Origin: [Clostridium] innocuum
GTDB taxonomy: Bacteria > Bacillota_I > Bacilli_A > Erysipelotrichales > Erysipelotrichaceae
Assembly (NCBI GenBank): GCA_012317185.1
Contig: CP048838.1
Location: 3,782,001 to 3,846,000, forward strand
Direction: 5' to 3'
Length of the DNA stretch: 64,000 nt
Of this stretch, positions 16,387-24,453 are shown piece after piece. The position numbers and the translations under genes were made by a program. How positions within the stretch are numbered: position 1 is the stretch's first letter; each line of letters opens with the position of its first letter. Under the pieces are notes generated by a model. It ran no database searches and had not been told where the DNA came from. It saw only the letters and a list, made by a program, of their open reading frames with translations.

Positions 16387-16920
16387 TTATTTATTTTTAT
16401 TTTTCTTGCGTTTCTTCCACGCCAGAAAGCACTCATGCAGATAGACACCCATCTTTTTGGATACCACTACGTGCTGGCGCTCCGTTGTCAGAATATCGAT
16501 ATTCTTGATAATGGATTTCATGGGATCCATCGACAGAATGGAGCGAAAGCGATAATGCGCTTTTTCATATACAAAGCCGTCATCATCCACGATTGCCCGC
16601 CGCTTCACGATGGAGTCAAGTGCCATACCCGCACTGATAATCGCCATCAATGCAAGCGCAAAGCAGACATACAGCTCATCCTTCGTATTCTTTTCCATCA
16701 CAAAGATACCGATGATGCCAATCACAGAAAAGCCCAGGAAAAAAATCATATACGGCAGATACTGATTTACCATGGTATAGCCGTCCTTATGCTTATTCAG
16801 ATATTCCTTTCTCACCTTCTCATTGGCAAGAAACAGGCGCACATTCTGTACGGTCAGATAAATACCGTAGCACAGAACTGCTGCACAGATAATATAATCC
16901 ATTGTATCAAATTTACTCAT
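16387..16920 (-). CDS. uncharacterised membrane protein with three predicted helices (177 aa)
   Basis: The start is set at the ATG at 16920, 7 nt after GGAG. Helices are visible at about residues 7-27 (YIICAAVLCYGIYLTV), 47-70 (YLPYMIFFLGFSVIGIIGIF) and 75-97 (ELYVCFALALMAIISAGMAL). A soluble C-terminal part of about 75 residues ends in a very basic tail (WKKRKKNKNK). I do not recognise the family. It is 21 bp upstream of the HAD pair and may be co-transcribed. Confidence 0.75.
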   Translation of the reverse strand: MSKFDTMDYIICAAVLCYGIYLTVQNVRLFLANEKVRKEYLNKHKDGYTMVNQYLPYMIFFLGFSVIGIIGIFVMEKNTKDELYVCFALALMAIISAGMALDSIVKRRAIVDDDGFVYEKAHYRFRSILSMDPMKSIIKNIDILTTERQHVVVSKKMGVYLHECFLAWKKRKKNKNK

Positions 16921-17004
16921 ACGAACTCTCCTCACATTTCTAATTCGTATTATACACTATTTTCTCACAGAAATTAAGGAGCAGGTGATAACCGGTTACA
17001 TTTG

Positions 17005-18159
17005 TTAATCCAGACGTTTGTATAATATACCAAGTCCCAGCGGTACAAATCCGCTCAGGCCGATCAGCGCCAGTGTTAAATCGGCCCCCAGGGAGGATAC
17101 CATCGCTCCGGCTATCACCGGGGTGACCAGCAGAGAAAGTCCCACATAAAAGGCGGAGGCGATCGTCTGCCCGCTGCTTCGCAGATGAATCGGTGTTGTA
17201 TCGTCCACCAGTGTTTTGCTGGTGATCATGATCAGCGGATAGGTGATGCACTGCATCAGCGTGACCACGATCATCATTTCCGGACTCTGTACAACGGCAT
17301 AGCCCAGAAAGCGGATGATATACATAAAGGTACCAAACATCATCAGCTTATAATCACCGAATTTCTTCAACAGCCACGTTCCTGCAAAAAACAGCGGCAG
17401 CTCGGTAAATGCCTGGATACTCCATCTGGCACCGACCATGCCCTCCTTCGCGCCCAGTGCCATCATTTTATCCACCGTCGTGTAGATATCCGCAGTCGCA
17501 ATCACGTTGATAAACAGGAAAATCAGAACAACGACAACATATTTTTTATCCAGCAGCAGCTCCTTTAAATCCGAGGCATGAATCCCGCCGCTTTTTTCCA
17601 CCTTAACCGCATCCTGCATGAACATCGTTAAAAGGATGTTTAAAACCGCAAGACCCGCAAACACATAGCCCAGTGCGGGATAGCCGTAATGCTCGACAAC
17701 CAGAGCACCGATCGGACTGCCGATCATCCAGCCAATCGCACCGAATGCACGTATCGGACCAAAATTATTGCGGCAGGTTTCACTCGTTTCCAATGTCCAG
17801 GTATCCTGCACCGCCAGCGTGGTACGAAACATACCGCCAACCAGGGATATAAAAATCAGATGCAGAAAGAAATTGCGCTGTGTCACCTGATACATCACCA
17901 GCGTGGAAAGGACAAATATGATCAGACAGAGGTTAAAGAACTTCTTATCCGTTTTATACTTATCGCATAGATAACCGATAAAAAACTGCGTGATGATAGC
18001 TACAACAGCCGTACCGGACAGTATGATGCCGCGCTCCACAACATCATAGCCGACATATTCCAGAAAGGTCTGCATATAGCCGTAAGGCAATACAAAAGCG
18101 ACATAGGACAGAAAGTAGAACAGGCACAGCATGGCCACGTTTTTCTTTTGACTTCGCAT
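17005..18159 (-). CDS. major facilitator superfamily sugar/nucleoside transporter
   Basis: About 12 membrane helices over 384 residues. The start is the ATG at 18159 (MRSQKKNVAM), 7 nt after GGGAG; the longer reading is rejected. The loop 2-3 motif is G-Y-L-C-D-K-Y-K, typical for MFS, and LRSSGQTIASAFYVG in the second half resembles LacY/nucleoside:proton symporters (PF01306/PF03825 types). It follows the HPS/PHI genes after a 176-bp leader containing a terminator-like hairpin, so it probably imports a substrate of that pathway under separate control. Confidence 0.85.
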   Translation of the reverse strand: MRSQKKNVAMLCLFYFLSYVAFVLPYGYMQTFLEYVGYDVVERGIILSGTAVVAIITQFFIGYLCDKYKTDKKFFNLCLIIFVLSTLVMYQVTQRNFFLHLIFISLVGGMFRTTLAVQDTWTLETSETCRNNFGPIRAFGAIGWMIGSPIGALVVEHYGYPALGYVFAGLAVLNILLTMFMQDAVKVEKSGGIHASDLKELLLDKKYVVVVLIFLFINVIATADIYTTVDKMMALGAKEGMVGARWSIQAFTELPLFFAGTWLLKKFGDYKLMMFGTFMYIIRFLGYAVVQSPEMMIVVTLMQCITYPLIMITSKTLVDDTTPIHLRSSGQTIASAFYVGLSLLVTPVIAGAMVSSLGADLTLALIGLSGFVPLGLGILYKRLD

Positions 18160-18183
18160 AGTTATTCTCCCTTTTATAGAAAA

Positions 18184-18210
18184 GGACCGGCGAATTTGCA
18201 TCCGCCAGCC
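18184..18210 (-). terminator. terminator/attenuator hairpin between PHI and the MFS gene
   Basis: On the minus strand an 11-bp stem (GGCTGGCGGAT against ATTCGCCGGTCC, three G-U pairs) is closed by a GCAA tetraloop and followed by four T, directly before the MFS ribosome binding site. It could end the HPS-PHI transcript or attenuate reading into the transporter. Confidence 0.55.
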
Positions 18211-18335
18211 CGCATTGATGGCGTTTTCCCATCAGATATTTTCTTATCCTGTACCTGTGCTTTGCGGCGGACGACAGCCCAAGCGCTCAGGAATGGTCAG
18301 TTCCCTGTACAGGCTTTCATGGTTCAATGATTATA
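18211..18335 (-). promoter_or_regulatory. leader region upstream of the MFS transporter gene
   Basis: The GC-rich spacer contains a CCTGTAC...GTACAGG inverted repeat (about 18250 and 18306) upstream of the hairpin at 18184-18210. It may fold into alternative structures. It does not match a riboswitch that I know. Confidence 0.3.
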
Positions 18336-18896
18336 TTATTCCATATTGGCGTGTCTTCCGAACATCGTATCGGAATCCTTGCCTCTGCGCTCCATCAGCA
18401 TCATAACAGCGATATCCATGAAGATTCCCTCGCTTTGTTCAAACAGAGATCCCATCGGCTGAATGGATTTGATGTCCCCCTGCTTCGCACTTTTCGGTGA
18501 AGGTGCGCTGATTTCAATGACGACATCCGCCATATTGGCGATGCTGGAATTAGGATTGATGGTGATGAGTGCTACCCGTGCTCCCATTTCCTTTGCTTTT
18601 GCGGCATGGTTGACAAGCGATTTTGTTTCTCCGCTTCCGCTGCACACCACCAGTACGCCGCCTTCCTTGATATTCGGTGTACATGTTTCCCCAACGACAT
18701 AGGACGCCACACCCATATGCATCAGGCGCATGGCAAAGCCCTTCACCTGAAAGCCGCTTCTTCCTGCACCCGCACAGAACACCTCGTCTGCCTCATCAAT
18801 CAGCTGAACGAATTTCTCCGCCTGTACCTCATCAATGGAGCTCAGTGTGTGTGTAAGCTCCTGCAGAACGATCCCTGCATATTCCTTATTGTTCAT
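18336..18896 (-). CDS. hxlB: 6-phospho-3-hexuloisomerase (PHI)
   Basis: SIS-domain isomerase of 186 residues that converts 3-hexulose-6-P to fructose-6-P, the second step of the ribulose monophosphate pathway. Typical PHI sequence: GAGRSGFQVKGFAMRLMHMG, then CSGSGETKSLV in the phosphosugar-binding loop. It lies 13 bp downstream of the HPS gene in a DeoR-HPS-PHI operon. Together the pair fixes formaldehyde onto ribulose-5-P, or runs in reverse to make ribulose-5-P. Confidence 0.92.
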   Translation of the reverse strand: MNNKEYAGIVLQELTHTLSSIDEVQAEKFVQLIDEADEVFCAGAGRSGFQVKGFAMRLMHMGVASYVVGETCTPNIKEGGVLVVCSGSGETKSLVNHAAKAKEMGARVALITINPNSSIANMADVVIEISAPSPKSAKQGDIKSIQPMGSLFEQSEGIFMDIAVMMLMERRGKDSDTMFGRHANME

Positions 18897-18909
18897 TCCC
18901 TGCTTCCTC

Positions 18910-19536
18910 CTATTTCAGATGCTGCTTCATTTCTTTTGCGGCAGCTGCACGATCCTTTGCATTGCAGATGGCACCGCCGACAACGACAACCGCAGCCCCC
19001 TCGGATGCAATCGCATCAATGGTCGCAAGCTTCACCCCGCCGGCAACGGCAGATTTCGCATGTGTGATAACACGGTTGACGATCATCAGCTCATCCAGCG
19101 GATTCTTTCCGGTCTGCTGTACATCAAATGCCGTATGCACACATATATAATCCACACCCATGGCGTCGATTTCCTTTGCTCTAGCTTCCAAATCCTTTAC
19201 CGCGATCATGTCGATCATGATTTTTCCATTGTATTTCTTTGCGGCCTTCACAGCGCCCAGAATGGTTTCATCGTTGCTCGCTCCCAAAACGGTAACGATA
19301 TCCGCTCCGGCTTTAAATGCTGTTTCCGCTTCCAGTTCTCCTGCATCCATAATTTTCGCATCCGCCAGAATTTCGATTTCCGGGAAATGCTGTTTAAACT
19401 CTCTTACCGGACGCATGCCCTCCTCGATGATAAACGGTGTTCCCACCTCTGCAATATCAACGCTGCCTCTTGTTTCCTGCAGCAGGGTCATGCATTCCTC
19501 CAGTGTCAGTGTATCCAATGCCAGCTGTAATTTCAT
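18910..19536 (-). CDS. hxlA: 3-hexulose-6-phosphate synthase (HPS)
   Basis: TIM-barrel aldolase (208 residues) of the OMP-decarboxylase suprafamily that condenses formaldehyde and ribulose-5-P. The D-x-K-x-x-D motif is D59/K61/D64 in LADAKIMDAGE, and the magnesium-binding and phosphate loops read VTVLGASN, AVAGGVK and VVVGGAICNA. The sister enzyme 3-keto-L-gulonate-6-P decarboxylase is similar, but the PHI partner next door argues for HPS. It starts after AAAGGAGAACTAGGATT, 4 bp from the regulator gene. Confidence 0.92.
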   Translation of the reverse strand: MKLQLALDTLTLEECMTLLQETRGSVDIAEVGTPFIIEEGMRPVREFKQHFPEIEILADAKIMDAGELEAETAFKAGADIVTVLGASNDETILGAVKAAKKYNGKIMIDMIAVKDLEARAKEIDAMGVDYICVHTAFDVQQTGKNPLDELMIVNRVITHAKSAVAGGVKLATIDAIASEGAAVVVVGGAICNAKDRAAAAKEMKQHLK

Positions 19537-19540
19537 AATC

Positions 19541-20305
19541 CTAGTTCTCCTTTACCATAATCAGTTGTTTGACCTCACTCACGCAGTCCTGCTGTCCTTC
19601 CTGCAGCTCGTTGGTAATCATGACATCATAGTCTGAAAACTTGGCGAACTGATAGGTGGCTGTCTTTGTGAATTTACTGGAATCACAAAGCAGGATGTTC
19701 TTTCTGGAATGCGCCAGAATATGACGGTTTACCTCCGCATGCTCCATGGAAAAGGTCATCGGACCATCCATATCCATAAAGCCGTCGCATCCCATAAACG
19801 CAATGTCAATACGAACCGTATCAATGACATTGGTGGCGTAATATCCGACAAGCGCACGTCCTTTTTTCTGAAGCTTTCCCCCGGTCATAATCAGATCCAG
19901 CCCGCTGTCACAGATGATATCCGCAATCGGCAGGGAATTGGTCAGTACCGTGATGTTCTTCTTCAGACGCAGCAGCTTCGCCAGCTGCAGACAGGTGCTG
20001 CCTGGATCCATGTAGACAATGGCATCATCCTCAATAAATTCCAGTGCCTTACGCGCAATCAGCTGTTTTTCCAGCGTATGCTCCTGCAGCTTGACATCAA
20101 AGGGCAGCTGATAATAGGCATTGCGAACGACAGCGCTCCCATGCTTTTTCGTCAGCACGCCGCGTTCCTCCAGCACCTTGAGATCCTTACGTATCGTTTC
20201 CGTTGTCACATCCAGCTGCCGGGCCAGCTCTCCAACCCGCACTCTGCCTTCTCCCAGAACTCTCTGATACAGCGCATTCCGTCTGGCTTCACTTGCTTTC
20301 GACAT
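19541..20305 (-). CDS. DeoR-family transcriptional regulator
   Basis: A 254-residue sugar-operon repressor. Residues 1-60 hold the DeoR helix-turn-helix (RVGELARQLDVTTETIRKDL); the rest is the phosphosugar-sensing domain with the typical DPGSTCLQLAKLL, TNSLPIADII and MTGGKLQKKGRALVGYY segments. It is the first gene of its operon, before HPS and PHI, so it most likely senses a pentulose or hexulose phosphate. Candidate operators are the inverted TTTCGCAGT/ACTGCGAAA elements upstream. Confidence 0.92.
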   Translation of the reverse strand: MSKASEARRNALYQRVLGEGRVRVGELARQLDVTTETIRKDLKVLEERGVLTKKHGSAVVRNAYYQLPFDVKLQEHTLEKQLIARKALEFIEDDAIVYMDPGSTCLQLAKLLRLKKNITVLTNSLPIADIICDSGLDLIMTGGKLQKKGRALVGYYATNVIDTVRIDIAFMGCDGFMDMDGPMTFSMEHAEVNRHILAHSRKNILLCDSSKFTKTATYQFAKFSDYDVMITNELQEGQQDCVSEVKQLIMVKEN

Positions 20306-20366
20306 GTCGCTTCACCACCTTTGCACATGGTTAGTGTACGTTTTTCTTTGCCTATCGTCAATCTGA

Positions 20367-20434
20367 TTTCGCAGTTTTCCAAAAAAAGAAGCATAAAAAA
20401 TTGGTTTTAAGACGAAATACTGCGAAAAATCGCA
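20367..20434. promoter_or_regulatory. candidate DeoR operator region
   Basis: TTTCGCAGT (20367-20375) and its exact inverse ACTGCGAAA (20419-20427) lie 43 bp apart in the divergent region; the second overlaps a smaller palindrome TGCGA-AAAA-TCGCA (20421-20434). Repeated sites between the regulator and the PHP gene fit DeoR-type looping. Confidence 0.5.
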
Positions 20435-20515
20435 AAGTTTTGGTTTTAGGTATTTGAAACATATTCTTTTTTGTTGACTGTGCTATAATACTCTTGGTTT
20501 AAAGGAGGAAATCGC

Positions 20516-21400
20516 ATGAATTCTTTTGACTTACATATGCATTCCTGTTACAGCAACGATGGTGAATTTACACCACAGGAGCTGATTCATATGGCTGATG
20601 CAGCCCATTTAACAACGATTGCACTGAGTGATCACAACACGCCGAAAGGAATTGCGGATATGGTTCGTCTGGGAGAGGCAAAGGGCATCCGCGTAATTCC
20701 CGCTATGGAATTTGATACGCTGTTTGAGGAGCTGGAGGTACACGTGCTCGGCTACGGTATCGACTATGAGCAGCCTTATTTTCAAAGCCTTTTCGATTCT
20801 TTGAGTGAACGAAAACAAGCCGTGCAGATAAAGCGTGTAGAAAAAATCAGAGAGGTCTTCGACCTGGATATCGATCCCGCTGCGCTTTTAAAGCGATATG
20901 CAGGTAAAAATCCGTTTCCTGCAATTGTGCACCATATCATGGAACAGTATAAGGATAAGAAAGAGTTTGCGGATTATCAGCCCGGAGGCAGACGCTGTGA
21001 GCCTCAGCCGGTGAATTTCTACTGGGATATGTGCAGTGCCGGAAAGCCCTGCTATGTCCGTGTGGAATATCCATCCCTGAAGGACACCGTACAGCGCATT
21101 CACGATGCCGGGGGTATTGCCGTACTGGCACATCCATGGCTGAACTTCTATCAAAAGGAGGAACGTCTGCAAAAAGCACTGGATGAGGGAATCGATGGAA
21201 TCGAGGCCTACAGCAATTATCATGAAGCAAAGCATAACCGCTATTATGATACCTATTGCCGCCGGCATGGTGTCCTGATGACCTGCGGCAGTGATTTTCA
21301 TGGGAAGATGAAGCCGAAAATTCGAATGGGAGAATACGGCTATGAGAAGGATGACGGTGAGGACATCCTGCAGGCTTTTTTAAAGCGGCTGGCAAAATAA
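20516..21400 (+). CDS. PHP-domain phosphoesterase
   Basis: Metal-dependent hydrolase of the polymerase-and-histidinol-phosphatase fold (294 residues), similar to YciV/RNase AM-like proteins. Metal ligands are visible in FDLHMHSCYSNDGEF at the N terminus, SDHNT near 40, AMEFD, GIAVLAHPWLNF near 205 and CGSDFHG near 258. The start has AAAGGAGGAAATCGC; an extended -10 box TGCTATAAT is at 20481-20489. It is divergent from the DeoR-HPS-PHI operon and may share its regulator. The substrate could be a nucleotide, RNA end or sugar phosphate. Confidence 0.87.
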   Translation: MNSFDLHMHSCYSNDGEFTPQELIHMADAAHLTTIALSDHNTPKGIADMVRLGEAKGIRVIPAMEFDTLFEELEVHVLGYGIDYEQPYFQSLFDSLSERKQAVQIKRVEKIREVFDLDIDPAALLKRYAGKNPFPAIVHHIMEQYKDKKEFADYQPGGRRCEPQPVNFYWDMCSAGKPCYVRVEYPSLKDTVQRIHDAGGIAVLAHPWLNFYQKEERLQKALDEGIDGIEAYSNYHEAKHNRYYDTYCRRHGVLMTCGSDFHGKMKPKIRMGEYGYEKDDGEDILQAFLKRLAK

Positions 21401-21407
21401 AAGAGCA

Positions 21408-21475
21408 TATATGAAAAAAAGCCAATGCGCACAGGAATGCGAAGCTATCCTGTAGACATCGGCTTTTTCATATGC
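21408..21475. terminator. long bidirectional terminator hairpin
   Basis: ATGAAAAAAAGCC pairs with GGCTTTTTCAT across a 40-nt loop, giving T runs on both strands. It ends the PHP gene on the plus strand and can end minus-strand transcripts from 22980. Confidence 0.7.
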
Positions 21476-21621
21476 AAAAATGAAATGAAAAGGCGTCTTC
21501 CCGCCATGCAAGGTAAAACTGCGACGGTTTCCTTATTCGGCGAAACCTCTGCCAAAACCGTAATGCTTTTCAAACAGCAGCTTCATTCTATGGGAGGCCG
21601 AAGCAGAGTCTACGGCTTCCT

Positions 21622-22980
21622 TCAGCTGCGTATCCTTAATTTATTTAACAGCTCACACAGCTTTTCACGCTCCTTTTGTGACCGCTGACGGATATGATTG
21701 ATAAACCGGTACTGCCATTCCTGCTCCTGCTCAATCTCCCTCAAATCGGCATCATCCAGCTTCCATGCCTCATGAAAATTACCACCTGCAGGATGTAACA
21801 GCTTTAACAGTACAGCGATTTCCTCCAGCGACAGCTGTTCATAATACGCATCGTACTCCTCATTCATGAAAACAGCATTTTCCAACAGATCGATCAGGTC
21901 ATAGGCACTGATCTTCTGGGAGCGCAAATGCTGAATTTTGTCCTGCAGGCAGGCATATTTCTCCACCTCCTCCAGCAGCGTCAGAAACGTTTCCTCATCT
22001 TCTCCCTGTGTCAGGTCGATGACAAAACGGTCATCTACTGCTTCCTCATACACAAGCAGGGCATAAGCATCCCGGACAAAGACCTGTAGCTGCGCCTGCA
22101 GCTGTTCTTCAAACAGTGTGAGATAGTCTGCCACGCTTTTCCCCATGCTGGCAGCGATTGCATGATTGACCTTCTGAACAGCCTCCTTCAGTGAACAATG
22201 CCTCAGCAGCGCCCGCAGACGCTTTACATCCTGTTCTGCCAGCAAAAGTGAGGGCTTCTGAAACAGCATGAGGGATGCAAAGCACTGATACCAGAGCAGC
22301 TCACAAAGATTCAAGCCTAAATATTCCACAGTCACTCCCTTTTGCTGTTCATAGCGTCGGAGAAATTCCGGCAGCTCTTCACGAAAGTATTCGCAAAAGG
22401 TATGCTCCAGTGCAAAGCGTTCCATATAATACAGGACAAGATCCATCCCATCGAGGTGATACATATCATGAAACAGAGGAATCCCATCCACCAGCGGATA
22501 GTCCAGATCCTCTGTGGTGTGACTGTAGTATAAAATCCCCTCATAGGTGCTCAACTGCCCGAGATAGTGCGGTATCTGTTCATCCATCACACTGTTGTAG
22601 CGCTCATTGCAAAACGGCAGACGGTTTCTGCGCAGCTGATTCAACAGGTTTCTTGTCTGCTGCTCCTTATCCTGTAAAACAAGCAGACCGCGTTCAAAGC
22701 ATGCATCTATTTCCAGTTCCTGCAAAGACCGTTCTTCCATCTTCTCCAGTCCCTGTAAAACCACATAGCTGATGGTGTTTAAAATACGTTTATGATCCGC
22801 CATGCTCAAAGAGGTGCTCTGCTTATGGTTGAGCAAAAGGACAAGCTCCTGCGCCATATGTTCGCACTGCTTTAACAGATATTCCCTACGCTTTTTTGTG
22901 ATTTCCCCTGCCTCCTGTGCATGCTGCAGCAAGACATACAGCGAATTGCAAACACGCTGTTTTCCAACGGTATATCCCAT
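21622..22980 (-). CDS. uncharacterised all-helical protein (452 aa), possibly DUF6179-like
   Basis: A long, leucine- and glutamate-rich, soluble helical protein without signal or membrane segment. From memory, the family pair DUF6179/DUF6323 has this arrangement (a 450-aa and a 135-180-aa protein side by side), but I cannot verify it here. The start at 22980 lies 3 bp after the previous stop, so the two genes are one operon. No catalytic motif is apparent; repeated acidic helices suggest a structural or scaffold role. Confidence 0.7.
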   Translation of the reverse strand: MGYTVGKQRVCNSLYVLLQHAQEAGEITKKRREYLLKQCEHMAQELVLLLNHKQSTSLSMADHKRILNTISYVVLQGLEKMEERSLQELEIDACFERGLLVLQDKEQQTRNLLNQLRRNRLPFCNERYNSVMDEQIPHYLGQLSTYEGILYYSHTTEDLDYPLVDGIPLFHDMYHLDGMDLVLYYMERFALEHTFCEYFREELPEFLRRYEQQKGVTVEYLGLNLCELLWYQCFASLMLFQKPSLLLAEQDVKRLRALLRHCSLKEAVQKVNHAIAASMGKSVADYLTLFEEQLQAQLQVFVRDAYALLVYEEAVDDRFVIDLTQGEDEETFLTLLEEVEKYACLQDKIQHLRSQKISAYDLIDLLENAVFMNEEYDAYYEQLSLEEIAVLLKLLHPAGGNFHEAWKLDDADLREIEQEQEWQYRFINHIRQRSQKEREKLCELLNKLRIRS

Positions 22981-22983
22981 ATG

Positions 22984-23391
22984 CTATTCCTCCTGTGACC
23001 TTTTCACTCGCTGTAAAATACGCAAAGCGAGCTGCCGGTTGATTTCACCGTGATAAAGAAGATACTCTTCATACAGTATCTCACACAGCGCCTCATCCGA
23101 TACCTGCCAGCTTATATGACTGCGTACATGGTAATACAGCCAGATCGACTGCTTTAAGTGCAGCATATATGTTGGAAGTGCCATGTAGGGAGATTTTAAA
23201 AACGGCCCCAGTATGTCGAACAGACGGTCCTCTTTTGTTTCCACCCATCGATACCGTCGCAATGCCTGCTGCTGTGTCTGATACAATTCCTGCATCTGCT
23301 CCTTACGCAGCTCTAGTCCGATGCAGGCAAGCTCCCTTCTGAGACCGCTTTCCCCTTCCTGTAATACCTCCAGTATGTTCTGCCAACTCAT
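22984..23391 (-). CDS. uncharacterised small helical protein (135 aa), possibly DUF6323-like
   Basis: The start is the ATG at 23391, 8 nt after a perfect AAGGAGG; the longer reading to 23529 has no ribosome binding site and includes the promoter region. The protein is helical and rich in Leu, Gln and Tyr, with SYQ- and ILYEEYLLYHGE-like stretches. It is the first gene of a two-gene operon with the 452-aa protein. Function unknown. Confidence 0.7.
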   Translation of the reverse strand: MSWQNILEVLQEGESGLRRELACIGLELRKEQMQELYQTQQQALRRYRWVETKEDRLFDILGPFLKSPYMALPTYMLHLKQSIWLYYHVRSHISWQVSDEALCEILYEEYLLYHGEINRQLALRILQRVKRSQEE

Positions 23392-23710
23392 TATGCATAC
23401 CTCCTTATCCGTGTCTAATAGATATATCACGGACACTGTTTGCATACAAGACTGGAAAAAACGGTCCATTTGTGTTATGATATAGACAGAAAAACTGAGA
23501 AAGCATACGATTTGGTATGCTTTTTTCATGTCGTCCCCTTGCTATCAAATACAGCCCATCAAATTCCCTTCTTCCAAGTCTGTAGCTTCTCACATACGGG
23601 TGAAATTAAAGCCGCATTCGAATGATTACATAAAGCCTTACATTTTTGTGATAGTGGAATACAATTGAATATGATATAATGTACATGCTGTTGGGAAGGT
23701 GCGAAACATT

Positions 23711-24253
23711 ATGAAGCAAATACCGAATATACTGTCCGCAGTCAGGATCATACTGTCATTTCTGCTGCTGGCTCTGACAAAGAATACAACCTTGTTTCTG
23801 ATTGTCTATCTCATCATAGGAATCAGCGATGTCCTGGACGGAGGGCTCGCCAGGTCCCTGCATGTGCAGAGTGAGCTGGGTGCCCGTCTTGATTCTATCG
23901 GTGATCTGGCATTCTACTGCATTTCACTATACATCGTTTTCTTTCAGATGAATTTGAAAATCATGAATCTGATTTCCATGCTGGTGCTGTGTGTCTTCGT
24001 ACTGAAGCTTGCGGCGCTGCTGCTGACAAGATGGAAGCATCATATCTGGGCGAGTATGCACACCATAGGCAATAAGCTGACCGGGTTGCTGTTGTTTCTG
24101 CTCGTTCCGCTTTGCGTGGTAACCAAAAGTCTACCGCTAATTCCGGTTGCACTGGTAATCGCCTGTTCCTACTTAGCTACCTTTGAGGAAATGCTGCTGA
24201 TTCTGTCACGTAACACGTATGATATCAATACGAAATCATTATTAAAAAAATAG
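23711..24253 (+). CDS. CDP-alcohol phosphatidyltransferase family protein
   Basis: Integral membrane phospholipid synthase (180 residues, about six helices). The CDP-OH-P signature is complete: D-V-L-D-G-G-L-A-R, nine residues, then G-A-R-L-D-S-I-G-D (about residues 43-68), which carries the metal-binding aspartates. It joins an alcohol such as glycerol-phosphate or inositol-phosphate to CDP-diacylglycerol; it may be a PgsA paralogue. The ATG at 23711 is chosen over a GTG at 23699. Confidence 0.88.
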   Translation: MKQIPNILSAVRIILSFLLLALTKNTTLFLIVYLIIGISDVLDGGLARSLHVQSELGARLDSIGDLAFYCISLYIVFFQMNLKIMNLISMLVLCVFVLKLAALLLTRWKHHIWASMHTIGNKLTGLLLFLLVPLCVVTKSLPLIPVALVIACSYLATFEEMLLILSRNTYDINTKSLLKK

Positions 24254-24345
24254 GAAGCCGATATGCAGCTCCAACTCAGATTATCTGGTAAGAAGAAGGT
24301 TTGAAGCCATAAAGCATTCCCTTCCTGTCTCATCCGAAAGGATCT

Positions 24346-24370
24346 GCCTGTACGAATACAGGCTTTTTTT
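24346..24370 (+). terminator. terminator downstream of the CDP-alcohol transferase
   Basis: Perfect 7-bp stem GCCTGTA/TACAGGC with a CGAA loop and seven T. Confidence 0.8.
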
Positions 24371-24453
24371 CTGCAGATTCTCAATGCCTGCGCACGCTGT
24401 TCAGTGTCTATGAAAAACGGATTCCCCACCCTAATCGGCAGAGAATCCGCTAT

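Noticed and set aside
18910..19536. 3-keto-L-gulonate-6-phosphate decarboxylase (ascorbate pathway) as identity of the HPS gene
   Set aside because: The D-A-K-I-M-D motif and the neighbouring phosphohexuloisomerase favour HPS; no ula genes are nearby.
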